Source: Bacteroidota bacterium | GTDB taxonomy: Bacteria > Bacteroidota > Ignavibacteria > Kryptoniales > JAKASW01 | Assembly: GCA_023480735.1 (NCBI GenBank) | Contig: JAMCXB010000048.1 | Coordinates: 1-45,459, forward strand | Reading direction: 5' to 3' | Length of the DNA stretch: 45,459 nt | Shown: positions 8,909 to 17,728 of the stretch, in pieces | How the letters are laid out: every line of letters begins with the position of its first letter | Numbering within the stretch: the first letter of the stretch is position 1 | The notes under the pieces: model-generated | Databases searched by the model: none | What the model was told of the DNA's origin: nothing | The model's input: the letters and a program-made list of their open reading frames with translations, nothing else | Program-made: the position numbers and the translations under genes

Positions 8909-9151
8909 ATGAATCAGCTTATGCAACGAATTTCGATCAATCCCCATATCTGTTTTGGTAAGCCATGTATTCGTGGTACACGGATCTGGGTTTCATTGAT
9001 TTTGGATTTCTTGGCAAGTGGCTCAAGTATCGAGGAGATTCTGTCAGAGTATCCTGGACTTGTGGAGGATGATATTCGTGCTGCTATCGCTTACGGTGCA
9101 GAGATGTCAAGGGAACGTTACGTTGAGCTTCCGTCCGAGTCAAAGGGATGA
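8909..9151 (+). CDS. DUF433 family antitoxin
   Basis: This 80-residue DUF433 protein is the usual antitoxin partner of DUF5615 PIN-like toxins. The family signature is clear: ISINPHICFGKPCIRGTR, then WVSLILDFLASGSSIEEIL and YPGLVEDDIRAAIAYGA. This is a small helix-turn-helix-like fold that probably binds operator DNA. ATG 8909 is preferred over ATG 8903 because the GAGGAG site (8895-8900) then sits 8 nt away. The stop overlaps the next start in an ATGA. The upstream 85 bp is AT-rich (TTGTATATTGTAGTGTTATA near 8860-8880) and is the likely site of promoter and autoregulation. Confidence 0.88.
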   Translation: MNQLMQRISINPHICFGKPCIRGTRIWVSLILDFLASGSSIEEILSEYPGLVEDDIRAAIAYGAEMSRERYVELPSESKG

Positions 9152-9513
9152 AGCTTAAACTCGACGAGAATTTTGGAACTCGGACTCAACGACTTTTCCG
9201 TTTGGCAAACCATGACATTCAGACAGTACACGATGAGAGAATCCAAAGTTGTCCGGATGAAAAGCTATTCAATATTTGTTGTGAAGAAGAGCGCTGTCTA
9301 GTAACGTTAGACCTTGATTTTGCGGATGTGGTGCGCTTTCCACCGGATCGAACAAATGGTATAGCGGTATTTCGTGTTCCACAAAATCCAAGCCTTGCTT
9401 TGTTAGAGCAACTTGTGAGAGATTTCCTAAGAATGCTTGGGGAGATTCCAATTAAAAAGCATTTGTGGATTGTTGAAGTGGGAAGAACAAGAATCCACCA
9501 ATCGGAAGACTAA
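9148..9513 (+). CDS. DUF5615 PIN-like toxin
   Basis: This 121-residue protein has the DUF5615 (Mut7-C-like PIN fold) pattern: KLKLDENFG at the N-terminus, TVHDERIQSCPDEKLF, then CLVTLDLDFADVVRFPP and the strand GIAVFRVP. The conserved acidic residues (Asp and Glu in LDEN, Asp in HDER, and the LDLDFAD cluster) suit a metal-dependent ribonuclease site. It is coupled by a 4-bp overlap to the DUF433 gene, the standard antitoxin-toxin order. The two end at the bidirectional terminator at 9521-9545 and so form an isolated two-gene cassette. Confidence 0.85.
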   Translation: MKLKLDENFGTRTQRLFRLANHDIQTVHDERIQSCPDEKLFNICCEEERCLVTLDLDFADVVRFPPDRTNGIAVFRVPQNPSLALLEQLVRDFLRMLGEIPIKKHLWIVEVGRTRIHQSED

Positions 9514-9520
9514 GAAATTG

Positions 9521-9545
9521 TGGGTCGGAATGGCATTCCGACCCA
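9521..9545. terminator. Bidirectional terminator hairpin
   Basis: TGGGTCGGAAT (9521-9531), loop GGC and ATTCCGACCCA (9535-9545) form a perfect 11-bp stem flanked by GAAA and TTTC. It lies in the 40-bp gap between two convergent genes, so it can serve both strands. Confidence 0.75.
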
Positions 9546-9553
9546 TTTCAGAA

Positions 9554-9973
9554 TTATGCTGCCGCCTCTTTGGGCTTCACTCCCTTGAATACCGATGCGA
9601 GTGCAATTCCGGCAATGATGTACTCAATCACACCGTAGATGAGCCACTGAAGCGCAAGCGAATGCGGTATCGCAATCATCGCGTAGGTGGCGTATGCCGC
9701 CGGAATGCTCATCCAGAGACCGATATAAAGCCCGTACCGTACACCTTCCCATATCCCCTTATTCTGGTATCCTTTAGAGAATATGAATGAGAAGAAGAAC
9801 GCTATGAAGATGTTCACGACGTGGAATATCCACATCTTGGAATTCATGTCCGAACGCCAGACGTTCTGAATCGAGCTGTAGGCCCCTGCAAGGAATACGC
9901 CATCGATCAGAAACATGAGGATTTCAAGGACTATGAAGACCACAACAAACCCAAGCCATACCTTCTTGTTCAT
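9554..9973 (-). CDS. Four-helix inner-membrane protein of unknown function
   Basis: This 139-residue integral membrane protein has about four hydrophobic helices. The first follows MNKKVWLG, the second is IFHVVNIFIAFFFSFIF, the third is GLYIGLWMSIPAAYATYAM, and the last is LIYGVIEYIIAGIALASVF. A conserved-looking KGYQNKGIWEGVRYG loop lies between helices 2 and 3. I recognise it only as a conserved hypothetical type seen in Bacteroidota/Ignavibacteria genomes and do not assign a function. The start is ATG at 9973, which has AAAGGAGG immediately upstream; an upstream in-frame ATG at 10042 would lie outside the predicted transcript. A good sigma-70 promoter (10021-10049) drives it, and it ends at the shared terminator. 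Confidence 0.8.
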   Translation of the reverse strand: MNKKVWLGFVVVFIVLEILMFLIDGVFLAGAYSSIQNVWRSDMNSKMWIFHVVNIFIAFFFSFIFSKGYQNKGIWEGVRYGLYIGLWMSIPAAYATYAMIAIPHSLALQWLIYGVIEYIIAGIALASVFKGVKPKEAAA

Positions 9974-10020
9974 TTTGCCTCCTTTTTGTTTTTGGGGATT
10001 AATCGCAAATGACTCAACAG

Positions 10021-10049
10021 ATTGTAACAAACCCTGAGACAATATTCAA
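10021..10049 (-). promoter_or_regulatory. Predicted sigma-70 promoter for the membrane protein
   Basis: On the minus strand, TTGAAT (complement of 10044-10049), a 17-bp spacer and TACAAT (complement of 10021-10026) give a near-consensus promoter. The leader to the ATG at 9973 would be about 40 nt. Confidence 0.6.
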
Positions 10050-10103
10050 ACGAGTTCATGCCGGTTTTCTTTTCGACAAAATTCTTATATTTGTCTTGGT
10101 CTT

Positions 10104-10508
10104 ATGGATATCAAAACTCGTAAAAAGATTGTGCTGGTTGGGGAGAGGGTCCTCGTAATTCCAGACAAGAACCAGGAAAGGACGGAGCACGGACTGTACC
10201 TGCCTCCAGGCGTGAAAGACAAGGAAAAAGTGATGGGCGGTACTGTCGTACAGGTCTGTCCGGGCTATGCAATCGCGAATCCGAATTATATTGACCAGGA
10301 ACCGTGGTCTACTTCTCCTAAGGAGCCCGTTAAATACATACCTCTGCAGGCGGAAGCGGGCGATTATGCCCTGTTCTATCGCGATCAGGCGGCAGAGATC
10401 GAATTTGAAGAAGAGAAATACTTCATCGTAAGTCACTCGTCAATTCTAATGCTCGTCCGGAACTCGGAGTTTTCCGATGATTCATTCAGACTCGACACGA
10501 CGCTGTAA
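10104..10508 (+). CDS. Divergent GroES-like co-chaperonin domain protein
   Basis: This 134-residue protein contains the Cpn10 fold pattern: VGERVLVIPDKNQERTEHGLYLPPG resembles the GroES N-terminal strand plus mobile loop, and GGTVVQVCPG matches the roof-loop strand. Near the end, YALFYRDQAAEIEFEEEKYFIV corresponds to the GroES C-terminal strands. Canonical GroES is about 95 residues. Here an insertion (about 55-85, rich in Pro, Tyr and Trp) and a C-terminal tail (about 120-134) enlarge it. No groEL is adjacent, so it is probably an accessory paralogue rather than the main co-chaperonin. ATG 10104 lacks a clear ribosome-binding site. Confidence 0.75.
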   Translation: MDIKTRKKIVLVGERVLVIPDKNQERTEHGLYLPPGVKDKEKVMGGTVVQVCPGYAIANPNYIDQEPWSTSPKEPVKYIPLQAEAGDYALFYRDQAAEIEFEEEKYFIVSHSSILMLVRNSEFSDDSFRLDTTL

Positions 10509-10600
10509 GTTGCCATTCTGAGCGCCAATCGGCGATTCAATCCCGGTTTCTGTCCCATGTTTGTTTCAACTTAGTCCATGAGTTGTTAACTTAATGAGCA

Positions 10601-11203
10601 ATGAGAGAGTTGTTGGTAATAGATGATGTGACAATAGATGGAAGCCTTTTGAGGCGCAACTTCGCATGCGACCTTCTAAAGTGTAAAGGCGCTTGCTGCA
10701 GCTTGCCCGGCGGGAGAGGTGCCCCCCTCCTTGACTCTGAAATAAAGGAGATTCAGGAAACACTTCCCGTTGTCCTCTCTATGTTGGGAGATGAAAAAAG
10801 GCGGATAATTGGGTCACGCCGAGACGAATCGGGAGAGACCGGTTTTTACGAGGGAGAAAGCGGAGACTATGTGACAACTTGTGTCGATGATGAGGATTGT
10901 GTCTTCGTCTACCGCGAAAACGGGATCGCGAAATGCGCTATTGAGCGCGCCTATAATGAAGGGAAAATCAGTTTCAGGAAACCTATCTCGTGTCATCTCT
11001 ACCCCATAAGGATCGGTAATTTTGGCGGAGATGTTCTCCGCTACCATGAGATTGCGGAATGCAGACCCGCCGTCAGGAAGGGTGATGCGGAAAAGGTCGG
11101 CGTATTAGAATTCTTGAAGACCGCGCTAGTCCGACGCTACGGAGAGGAATGGTACAATAAGATTGATGTTCAGGTTAACGCAAATGTGGTTAATAAGGTC
11201 TGA
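10601..11203 (+). CDS. DUF3109 cysteine-rich protein
   Basis: This 200-residue protein matches the DUF3109 family (YkgJ-like putative zinc/iron-cluster proteins). It has FACDLLKCKGACCSLPGGRGAPL with Cys23, 28, 32 and 33, then CVFVYRENGIAKCAIERAYNEGK, KPISCHLYPIR, and a further cysteine in AECRP. These eight cysteines are the family's conserved set and probably bind a metal or iron-sulphur centre. The biochemical role is unknown. It lies 18 bp upstream of rpoN and is probably transcribed with it. Confidence 0.85.
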   Translation: MRELLVIDDVTIDGSLLRRNFACDLLKCKGACCSLPGGRGAPLLDSEIKEIQETLPVVLSMLGDEKRRIIGSRRDESGETGFYEGESGDYVTTCVDDEDCVFVYRENGIAKCAIERAYNEGKISFRKPISCHLYPIRIGNFGGDVLRYHEIAECRPAVRKGDAEKVGVLEFLKTALVRRYGEEWYNKIDVQVNANVVNKV

Positions 11204-11221
11204 TGGGAGGCATTTACTGAC

Positions 11222-12673
11222 ATGCTGAAGTTTGGGCAAACGCAGCGCCTCAGTCAGGAGCTAAGGTTGCAGCCGCAGCAGATTCTCTATTACGACTTAC
11301 TGCAGCAACCGATTTTTGCGCTGCAGCAGAGGCTGAGGACGGAACTCGATGAGAATCCCGTGCTTGAGCTTGAAGAAACTGAAGAGCTGGTCGAAGAGCC
11401 GGAGATGGAGCTCAAGGAATCTGATGAGAAAGCCGACGATCCGATAGACGAGCCGGAGTTCAGCGATGTGGATCTCGACGAGTTTAGAAATGACGATACC
11501 GAGATCAGGATGAAGCGGCGTACCGAAGACGATGAAGAGTTTGAATTCGCTCCCCCTGCGATAGAGAACATGTACGATCACCTTCTTCAACAGTTGCAGC
11601 TGCTGGATTTCAACGACAAAGAGAAACGGCTCGGAGAAGAGATAATAGGGAATATAGACGACGACGGGTATCTGCGTGAAGACTTGCAGAAGATAGTCGA
11701 GGATGCAAATCTTGCCTTCCAGCTCGACATGAAAATCGAGGATGGAGAGAAGGTCCTTGCCGGGATACAGACGCTGGATCCTGTGGGCGTCGGATCCAGG
11801 AGCCTGCGCGAGTGCCTGCTGGTCCAGCTCAGAGCCCGCACAGATATCGATCCAAAGGATCGGGCGATCGCACTGAGAATAATTGAGGATGGTTTCGAGG
11901 ACTTTTCGAACCATCGCTACGATCAGCTTTCCAGAAAGCTGAATTTGAGCATGGAAGATATAAAGACAGCCGATGTGGTAATAAAGAAACTGAATCCCAA
12001 GCCGGGTGAGGGTTTCCTCCTTCCGCTGGAAACGACGATTGTGGTTCCCGATTTTGTGGTACAGGAAGACGAGCAGGGTGAGCTTGTTATTACACTCAAC
12101 GAACGTGACATGCCGCAGGTCAGGATCAGCCCCCGGTATCTGGATATGATGAAACAGGCTCGCAGTCACAAGACGGATGCGCAGACGAAAGATTTTCTGA
12201 AGAGGAAACTGGAATCCGCGAAATGGTTCGTCAATGCGCTGCAGCAGCGGCGGCATACGATGATGCAAGTCATGCGGGCGCTCATTGAGACACAGCGCGA
12301 GTTCTTTACGGAGGGCCCGGACCACATCCGTCCGCTGATATATCGTGACATAGCGGACAGGACGGGTTTTGATATATCCACTATCAGTAGGGTCGTGAGT
12401 GCGAAGTATGTTCAGACCGATTACGGCGTGTTTAAACTGCGCGAACTTTTCAGCGAGGGCTTGAAAACGTCGGACGGCGAGGAAGTTGCCACCCGGGAGA
12501 TCAAGAACAAGATAAAGAGCATGATAGAGGCGGAGGAGAAGAATACTCCTCTCAACGACGAGAAGATCACCGATCTTCTAAACCAGCAAGGCTACAGGGT
12601 CGCGCGCAGGACGGTCACTAAGTACCGTGAACAGCTCCGGATTCCGCCGGCCAGAATGCGGCGAGAGGCGTGA
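11222..12673 (+). CDS. rpoN: RNA polymerase sigma-54 factor
   Basis: RpoN directs core RNA polymerase to -24/-12 promoters and needs AAA+ activators. The 483 residues show a Gln/Leu-rich Region I (LRLQPQQILYYDLLQQP), a strongly acidic Region II (about 50-110), the core-binding domain from about 120, a helix-turn-helix region (TGFDISTISRVVSAKYVQT) and the RpoN box near 461-470. The box reads ARRTVTKYRE with Thr in place of the usual Ala at position 466. The length is normal. The last codon region overlaps the next gene in a GTGA. No enhancer-binding activator is encoded here; the multi-PAS kinase lacks an AAA+ domain. Confidence 0.96.
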   Translation: MLKFGQTQRLSQELRLQPQQILYYDLLQQPIFALQQRLRTELDENPVLELEETEELVEEPEMELKESDEKADDPIDEPEFSDVDLDEFRNDDTEIRMKRRTEDDEEFEFAPPAIENMYDHLLQQLQLLDFNDKEKRLGEEIIGNIDDDGYLREDLQKIVEDANLAFQLDMKIEDGEKVLAGIQTLDPVGVGSRSLRECLLVQLRARTDIDPKDRAIALRIIEDGFEDFSNHRYDQLSRKLNLSMEDIKTADVVIKKLNPKPGEGFLLPLETTIVVPDFVVQEDEQGELVITLNERDMPQVRISPRYLDMMKQARSHKTDAQTKDFLKRKLESAKWFVNALQQRRHTMMQVMRALIETQREFFTEGPDHIRPLIYRDIADRTGFDISTISRVVSAKYVQTDYGVFKLRELFSEGLKTSDGEEVATREIKNKIKSMIEAEEKNTPLNDEKITDLLNQQGYRVARRTVTKYREQLRIPPARMRREA

Positions 12674-12918
12674 TCGATATGAAGACAGTCGATACGCTGG
12701 ACCGGGTAAGCGTTGAAGGAAAGGTGCGGCATTACCAGGCAATCATTGCCAATTATGAAAATAAATATTCGGCTTCGTACGAGTCATTTTCGGCGGGAAT
12801 TTTAAAGTCAGACTTAACATCCGACTTGGAGGATGAACTTCTTGATTGGAAAGAGGCCTTCCTGATGCTGGGCGTATACGAACGGATGCTTGGCGAGTTG
12901 CCGAAAGCTGGCCGATAA
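12670..12918 (+). CDS. Small acidic protein of unknown function between rpoN and hslV
   Basis: This 82-residue soluble protein is predicted to be largely helical (GKVRHYQAIIANYENKYSASYESFSAG, then LEDELLDWKEAFLMLGVYERML). The GTG start at 12670 overlaps the rpoN stop, so it is translationally coupled; ATG 12679 is the alternative. The pattern of a helix, an ENKY...SYESF segment and a second ED...W helix resembles small antitoxin-like proteins of TumE-type pairs, but no toxin is next to it, so I assign no function. It sits 60 bp before hslV. Confidence 0.65.
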   Translation: MIDMKTVDTLDRVSVEGKVRHYQAIIANYENKYSASYESFSAGILKSDLTSDLEDELLDWKEAFLMLGVYERMLGELPKAGR

Positions 12919-12979
12919 CCTTGAACCCTGCCGGCGCAGCTCAAGTTCTTAATCGGATCCCCTTGTCCTAAGGAGTATT

Positions 12980-13510
12980 ATGAAGATTCATGCGACCACA
13001 GTAATCGGCATTATCAAAGACGGCAAATGCGCGATAGGCGGTGACGGTCAGGTTACAATCGGACAGTCGGTGATGAAGCACAATTCCAAGAAAGTAAGGA
13101 AGCTGTACAACGATACGATATTGGCAGGATTCGCCGGCGCTTCCGCGGATGCGTTCACGCTGTTTGAGCGTTTCGAAGATAAGCTTCAGCAATATCACGG
13201 GAACCTGAGCCGGGCCGCTGTTGAACTCGCGAAAGACTGGCGGATGGACAAGTACCTTCGTAATCTGGAAGCGCTTCTCGCCGTCATGGACAAGGACGTA
13301 GCGCTTCTGATTTCCGGAAACGGTGATGTCGTCGAACCGGATGACAAGATCGTAGCCATTGGTTCCGGAGGAAATTACGCCCTTGCAGCAGCGAGGGTGC
13401 TTATTAAACACACGAATCTTTCGCCGCGGGAGATTGTGCTCGAGTCCCTGGACGCCGCTTCCGACATCTGCATTTACACGAACAAGAATTTTTCGGTTGA
13501 AGAAATTTGA
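12980..13510 (+). CDS. hslV: ATP-dependent protease peptidase subunit HslV
   Basis: HslV is the proteasome-beta-like peptidase of the HslUV (ClpYQ) complex in the cytoplasm. The 176-residue precursor begins MKIHA followed by TTVIG; removal of a five-residue propeptide would expose Thr6 as the N-terminal nucleophile. GGDGQVTIG, the Lys-containing KVRKLY strand and the [16 protein letters not shown] segment are characteristic. ATG 12980 is preceded by AAGGAG. The hslU start lies 1 nt beyond the stop, so the two subunits are produced from one operon. Confidence 0.97.
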   Translation: MKIHATTVIGIIKDGKCAIGGDGQVTIGQSVMKHNSKKVRKLYNDTILAGFAGASADAFTLFERFEDKLQQYHGNLSRAAVELAKDWRMDKYLRNLEALLAVMDKDVALLISGNGDVVEPDDKIVAIGSGGNYALAAARVLIKHTNLSPREIVLESLDAASDICIYTNKNFSVEEI

Positions 13511-13511
13511 T

Positions 13512-14909
13512 ATGACTAAGCTCTTGAAAAAAATAAAGACTGAGGCAGCAAAGAGTGAACTGACCCCCCGCGAAGTAGTCCGTGAACTCGACAAGTATAT
13601 AATAGGCCAGGATGCCGCAAAGAAATCGGTCGCTATCGCACTTCGAAACAGGTGGCGCCGGCAGCAGGTTCCGGAGAACCTCCGCGAGGAAATAATGCCG
13701 AACAACATAATCCTGATCGGGCCGACGGGAGTCGGTAAGACGGAAATTGCACGCCGGCTCGCGAAACTGTCCAATGCGCCTTTCGTGAAGGTGGAGGCAT
13801 CTAAGTTTACCGAGGTTGGCTACGTCGGAAGGGACGTGGAATCGATGATCCGCGACCTGGCCGAGATAGCGGTTGCGAATGTGAAGGCCGAGAAGACATC
13901 GGAAGTTAGGGATCGCGCGAAGGTGCTTGCGGAAGAGCGTGTGCTCGACGAGCTCATACCGATGAAATCACAGAGGAAGACAAATCCCGAAGTGCCGGAT
14001 AACGGGGAAGAGGGCGAACAGCGCGCGGAGACGAGAGAGAAGCTGAGAAAAATGCTTCAGAACGGCGACCTCGATTCGAGGACTGTCGAAGTGCAGGTCA
14101 ATGCTGACGTAATGCCTATGATGCAGGTCTTCGGGCCGTTCGGTGCTGAGGACCTCGGTGCTAACTTCCAGGATATGCTGAGTAATATTATGCCGAAGAA
14201 GACGAAGACCCGCCGGGTCCCGATTCCTGAGGCGCTGAAGATCTTTGAACAGGAAGAAGCACAGAAGCTTGTCGATATGGATGGGGTTGTCAAGGAAGCG
14301 GTCAGCAGGATTGAAAACAGTGGAATAGTATTTGTCGATGAGATAGACAAGATTGCCAGTACCGGCAGCGAGTCGCACGGCCCCGATGTGTCACGGGAAG
14401 GAGTGCAGAAGGACCTCCTGCCCATTGTCGAAGGGTCCACCGTCATGACGAAGTATGGAATGGTAAAAACCGACCACATACTCTTCATTGCGAGCGGCGC
14501 CTTTCATACCGCGAAGCCTTCTGACTTGATTCCGGAGCTTCAGGGAAGATTTCCGATAAGGGTCGAGTTGAACAGCCTGAACGAAGAGGATTTTTATAAG
14601 ATCCTCACGATGCCCGAAAACGCCCTGATCAAGCAATACACGGCACTTCTTGCTACCGAGGGTATCGAGATAAGCTTCACGGACGATGCAATCCATGAAG
14701 TTGCCAGAGTCGCTACGGAGGTCAACGAACAGGTTGAGAACATCGGCGCGAGAAGGCTTCATACGATTATGACGACTCTCCTGGAGGATATCCTTTTTGA
14801 CGTCCCGGACAAGATCGAAGAGAAAGAAATTAAGATATCTCGCGACATGGTTCGTGATAAGCTGAATAAAATTGTCAAGAATCGTGACCTCAGCAAATAC
14901 ATCCTCTAA
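13512..14909 (+). CDS. hslU: ATP-dependent protease ATPase subunit HslU
   Basis: HslU is the AAA+ unfoldase ring that feeds substrates to HslV. The 465-residue protein begins [10 protein letters not shown] and carries [16 protein letters not shown], Walker A GPTGVGKT (70-77), the pore motif GYVGRD, an intermediate (I) domain of about 150 residues, and Walker B VFVDEIDK (about 273). Sensor and arginine-finger regions lie around [12 protein letters not shown]. The C-terminus ends RDLSKYIL, the tail that inserts into HslV. ATG 13512 is the correct start; the longer upstream frame only runs antiphase through hslV. Confidence 0.97.
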   Translation: MTKLLKKIKTEAAKSELTPREVVRELDKYIIGQDAAKKSVAIALRNRWRRQQVPENLREEIMPNNIILIGPTGVGKTEIARRLAKLSNAPFVKVEASKFTEVGYVGRDVESMIRDLAEIAVANVKAEKTSEVRDRAKVLAEERVLDELIPMKSQRKTNPEVPDNGEEGEQRAETREKLRKMLQNGDLDSRTVEVQVNADVMPMMQVFGPFGAEDLGANFQDMLSNIMPKKTKTRRVPIPEALKIFEQEEAQKLVDMDGVVKEAVSRIENSGIVFVDEIDKIASTGSESHGPDVSREGVQKDLLPIVEGSTVMTKYGMVKTDHILFIASGAFHTAKPSDLIPELQGRFPIRVELNSLNEEDFYKILTMPENALIKQYTALLATEGIEISFTDDAIHEVARVATEVNEQVENIGARRLHTIMTTLLEDILFDVPDKIEEKEIKISRDMVRDKLNKIVKNRDLSKYIL

Positions 14910-15232
14910 TTCCTGCTCGAGAGTGTGCCGTCGGAGCGCAATGAAATGTAGGGCCAGGGGGAGCGGGCGTGTCGCAGTTTTAAGTTTCGATGTGTTGAGT
15001 TCTGAACAATATTGAAACCCAAAATCCACAAAAGTTCGGAATGTGTTTACGTTGAGCTTTCTTTCTCTGAATCTGTCATACTCAGCCATTCCACCAGACG
15101 TGTCGGCGGGTCCAGTTGCCCCGCCTGATTCCGGGTCAAAGCTCCTGACATTCTCACGCGATTTTCACGGAGTCATTACACCCATTATTTGCGAGGACGG
15201 CATTTGTCATCACACTTCGGCATTTCGGTGAT
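14910..15232. other. Intergenic stretch without recognised features
   Basis: The 323 bp between hslU and the FemAB-like gene hold no convincing ORF, tRNA or strong terminator. A frame at 15043-15231 lacks a ribosome-binding site and any recognisable protein pattern. TTGAGC near 15052 could be a -35 element, but no good -10 follows at 16-18 bp. Confidence 0.4.
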
Positions 15233-16201
15233 ATGAGCGACCTGAACGTCGAGAAGGTGGACGCCAAAGCTTACGCGGAGTTCCTTTCAGACAATCCTCC
15301 CGATAATCCTTTTTCGATCCCTCTTTTCCTGGAGACGTACCGGGAAGTCTTTTCATGCGATGTCGATTTTTTGTTCGTTGTCCGGAATGAGACTCCGGTT
15401 GCAGCCTGCGCAGTATTTGTCGGTACAAGATTCTCACAGCGGATAGTTAAGCTGTTACCCATCAGGACATACGACGGCGTGTGTTTCCGCAGGCTGGAAG
15501 GATCGAAGAGTCAGAAACAGGAGTATGAGAAGCTCCTGGCGCTGCAGGTACTCGAGTCTTACCTGGCCGGGAATTTTAGCTTCTACCAGATGGTCTTCCC
15601 TCCGGGTTTTTCGGATGTGCGTTCATTCCAGTGGGCCGGTGCGACGGTGATTCCTCAATACACATACGTCGTGGACATGGCGGATTATTCCGAAGAGAAC
15701 TACACTAAATCCCTGAAGGAGGTCCTTCGTGCCGCAGAGCGTTCGGGCTTGAGCGGATCGACATGCGGCATAGAGGAATTGACGATCCTGCAGAAACTGA
15801 GTTATGAGCGCCACGGACGGCACGCGCCGGTCGATGCCGGGAAGCTAAATCGCCTGCTGAATGCATTCAACGCTGCAGGTCTGCTGAAGATTACTTGCGT
15901 GAGAAATACGAAGGGCGAGATTCTTGCGGGGCTGGCGAGGCTGCAATTCGGGAAGGGGTCGTATTTCTATGTGAGCGGAACCAACGCCGAAGGGGAGAAG
16001 GGAGCTTCTCACCTCCTTTACCATGAAGTCCTGAAGTCGGAGAAGGAATCGGGTATATCCTTTGTGGACTTTTGCGGGGCCAATACGCCTTCGATTAATC
16101 TCTTTAAATCTTCATTTGGGCCGCGCCTTGAGACTCATTTCCGTGTCTGGCGTGCGAATCGCCTTATTACCCGAGTTGCTTCATTTTTCAAGAGAATCTG
16201 A
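15233..16201 (+). CDS. FemAB/GNAT-like acyltransferase
   Basis: This 322-residue cytoplasmic protein has the double-GNAT layout of FemAB-related enzymes, which transfer aminoacyl or acyl groups to cell-wall or polysaccharide precursors. Signature stretches are FSIPLFLETYREVF near the start, VLRAAERSG, a second domain with GKGSYFYVSGTNAEGEKGASHLLYHEVL, and the family-typical end DFCGANTPSINLFKSSFGP followed by a basic tail. The stop overlaps the flippase start by one base (TGATG), so the gene pair probably acts in surface polysaccharide assembly. The exact acceptor is unknown. The visible ATG 15233 has only a weak ribosome-binding site. Confidence 0.78.
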   Translation: MSDLNVEKVDAKAYAEFLSDNPPDNPFSIPLFLETYREVFSCDVDFLFVVRNETPVAACAVFVGTRFSQRIVKLLPIRTYDGVCFRRLEGSKSQKQEYEKLLALQVLESYLAGNFSFYQMVFPPGFSDVRSFQWAGATVIPQYTYVVDMADYSEENYTKSLKEVLRAAERSGLSGSTCGIEELTILQKLSYERHGRHAPVDAGKLNRLLNAFNAAGLLKITCVRNTKGEILAGLARLQFGKGSYFYVSGTNAEGEKGASHLLYHEVLKSEKESGISFVDFCGANTPSINLFKSSFGPRLETHFRVWRANRLITRVASFFKRI

Positions 16202-17676
16202 TGAACGGAACGGAGCCGGTCGGGAAGCGGGCGGAAGAGTCTTCATTGACCCGAAGCGCAGGATTCGTCGGCATATCTAAGTTTGTCAACATCCTCGGTC
16301 TGCTCTCGGCGTCTATGGTGCTTACGCGGATTATGTCCCGGTCGGAGTACGGCAACTATGAGCAGGTCTGGCTGGTTTATAATTCGTTCCTGCCGCTTAT
16401 GGGATATGGCCTAAGCAGCGCCATATACTTCTTTTCCGCAAAAGAGGACAGGAGAACTGTCTACACGGCGGCAATCGTTTGGGCAACCATTGTCGGAGTT
16501 GCGACGGGAATCGTGCTTGCCGTTCTTGCGCCCGTGATCGCCGGATGGTTCAAGGCTGAAGGGCTGAGCGTGTATATCAGGATCTTCGCGGTGTATGCTA
16601 TCGCCTCATCACCGTCCTTGATGTTTGAATCTATATTTGTGACGGAGAAAAGAGTCGTGCTGCTGCTGGTTGCCAATGTACTCCTGGCGATTTTGTTCGG
16701 GGCTGCAGTAATTCTTTCTGCGGTCATATTTCATAACCTGACTATTGTGTTCGTCGCGATAACTGCAGTAGGCGTTATTAAGTCGCTGTTCCTTTTTTCT
16801 TTTCTGATCAGGAAGAAGAGACTCGCCTCAGGCAGATTGTCTCCCGTAATGAAGGCGCAGCTTCTTTATGCGCTCCCCATCGTCGTAAGCAGTCTTACCG
16901 GCACGCTCAGCAAGCAGATCGACAGGTTCCTGGTCACGCTGTTTTTTTCACCGGGTCAGTTTGCAATCTATTCGATTGGCTCCAAAGAGATCCCGATGAT
17001 TACGGTAATAACCGGCTCAGCCGCCGCCGTTCTTTTCCCTGTCTTCAGTGAATTCGGCTCATCGGAAATGCGTGACAAGTTCGTTGCGGTCTGGAAGAAC
17101 TCTATTTCCAAGACAGGTTTCTTTCTTTTGCCGATGATGGTCTTCCTCCTCTTTGCGGCAAGAGATTTTATGGGGTTCTTCTTCGGCGAGAAATATGTGG
17201 TCAGCGCCGGCATTTTCAGGATATTTCTCCTGCTTCTTCCGCTGAGACTCGCTTTCTACAGTCAGGCGCTGTTTTCACTTGGTAGGCAGAAACTATATAT
17301 GTATACATCCATACTGGAAATGCTCCTGAGCGGTCTAGCGTCGTATTTCCTCCTTCGGGCTTACGGGATGGAGGGGGCCGCCATAGGCAAGGTGGTTGTC
17401 AGTTACATTGAGGTGGTCGCGCTCGCCGTCGTCTTAATGATGATCTTAAAGACAAACATCCGCGAATTTTTCCCATGGGTAAAGATTTTCAAGATAATCC
17501 TCATCTCCATCTGCGGGATTTTACCCCTGTTTTTCGTCCGAGGGTTGGTTGAGAACGTCTATCTTCGTTTTGTCCTCGAGGGGATGCTTTTCGCTTCGGT
17601 TTTTGGAGCCGTTGCGGTCCTGACAAAGTCCGTGCGCATCGTTAGCCTGCGGAAACTGCAGTTCGTGGTAAACTGA
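16201..17676 (+). CDS. Wzx-type polysaccharide flippase (MATE-like)
   Basis: This 491-residue inner-membrane protein has about 12-14 hydrophobic helices, from FVNILGLLSASMVLTRIM (about 25-45) to the last at about 455-475. Its size and N-terminal pattern (RIMSRSEYGNYEQVWLVYN) match the polysaccharide biosynthesis/oligosaccharide flippase family, which moves undecaprenyl-linked repeat units across the membrane. The cluster contains no polymerase or glycosyltransferases, so the polysaccharide is unknown. It is coupled by a one-base overlap to the FemAB-like gene and is the last gene of that pair. Confidence 0.85.
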   Translation: MNGTEPVGKRAEESSLTRSAGFVGISKFVNILGLLSASMVLTRIMSRSEYGNYEQVWLVYNSFLPLMGYGLSSAIYFFSAKEDRRTVYTAAIVWATIVGVATGIVLAVLAPVIAGWFKAEGLSVYIRIFAVYAIASSPSLMFESIFVTEKRVVLLLVANVLLAILFGAAVILSAVIFHNLTIVFVAITAVGVIKSLFLFSFLIRKKRLASGRLSPVMKAQLLYALPIVVSSLTGTLSKQIDRFLVTLFFSPGQFAIYSIGSKEIPMITVITGSAAAVLFPVFSEFGSSEMRDKFVAVWKNSISKTGFFLLPMMVFLLFAARDFMGFFFGEKYVVSAGIFRIFLLLLPLRLAFYSQALFSLGRQKLYMYTSILEMLLSGLASYFLLRAYGMEGAAIGKVVVSYIEVVALAVVLMMILKTNIREFFPWVKIFKIILISICGILPLFFVRGLVENVYLRFVLEGMLFASVFGAVAVLTKSVRIVSLRKLQFVVN

Positions 17677-17728
17677 TTTTGCATACCGATTGTTATGTCA
17701 TAGGAAGGCGTAATTCGAGGAATGTGAG

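Noticed and set aside
11297-12325. 342-codon open frame on the minus strand
   Set aside because: It lies wholly antisense to rpoN, which has clear family motifs over the same range.
13359-13511. Extended N-terminus of HslU
   Set aside because: This overlaps hslV out of phase. HslU proteins begin at the MTKLLKK position, ATG 13512.
15043-15231. 62-codon frame before the FemAB-like gene
   Set aside because: It has no ribosome-binding site, low-complexity composition and no family resemblance.
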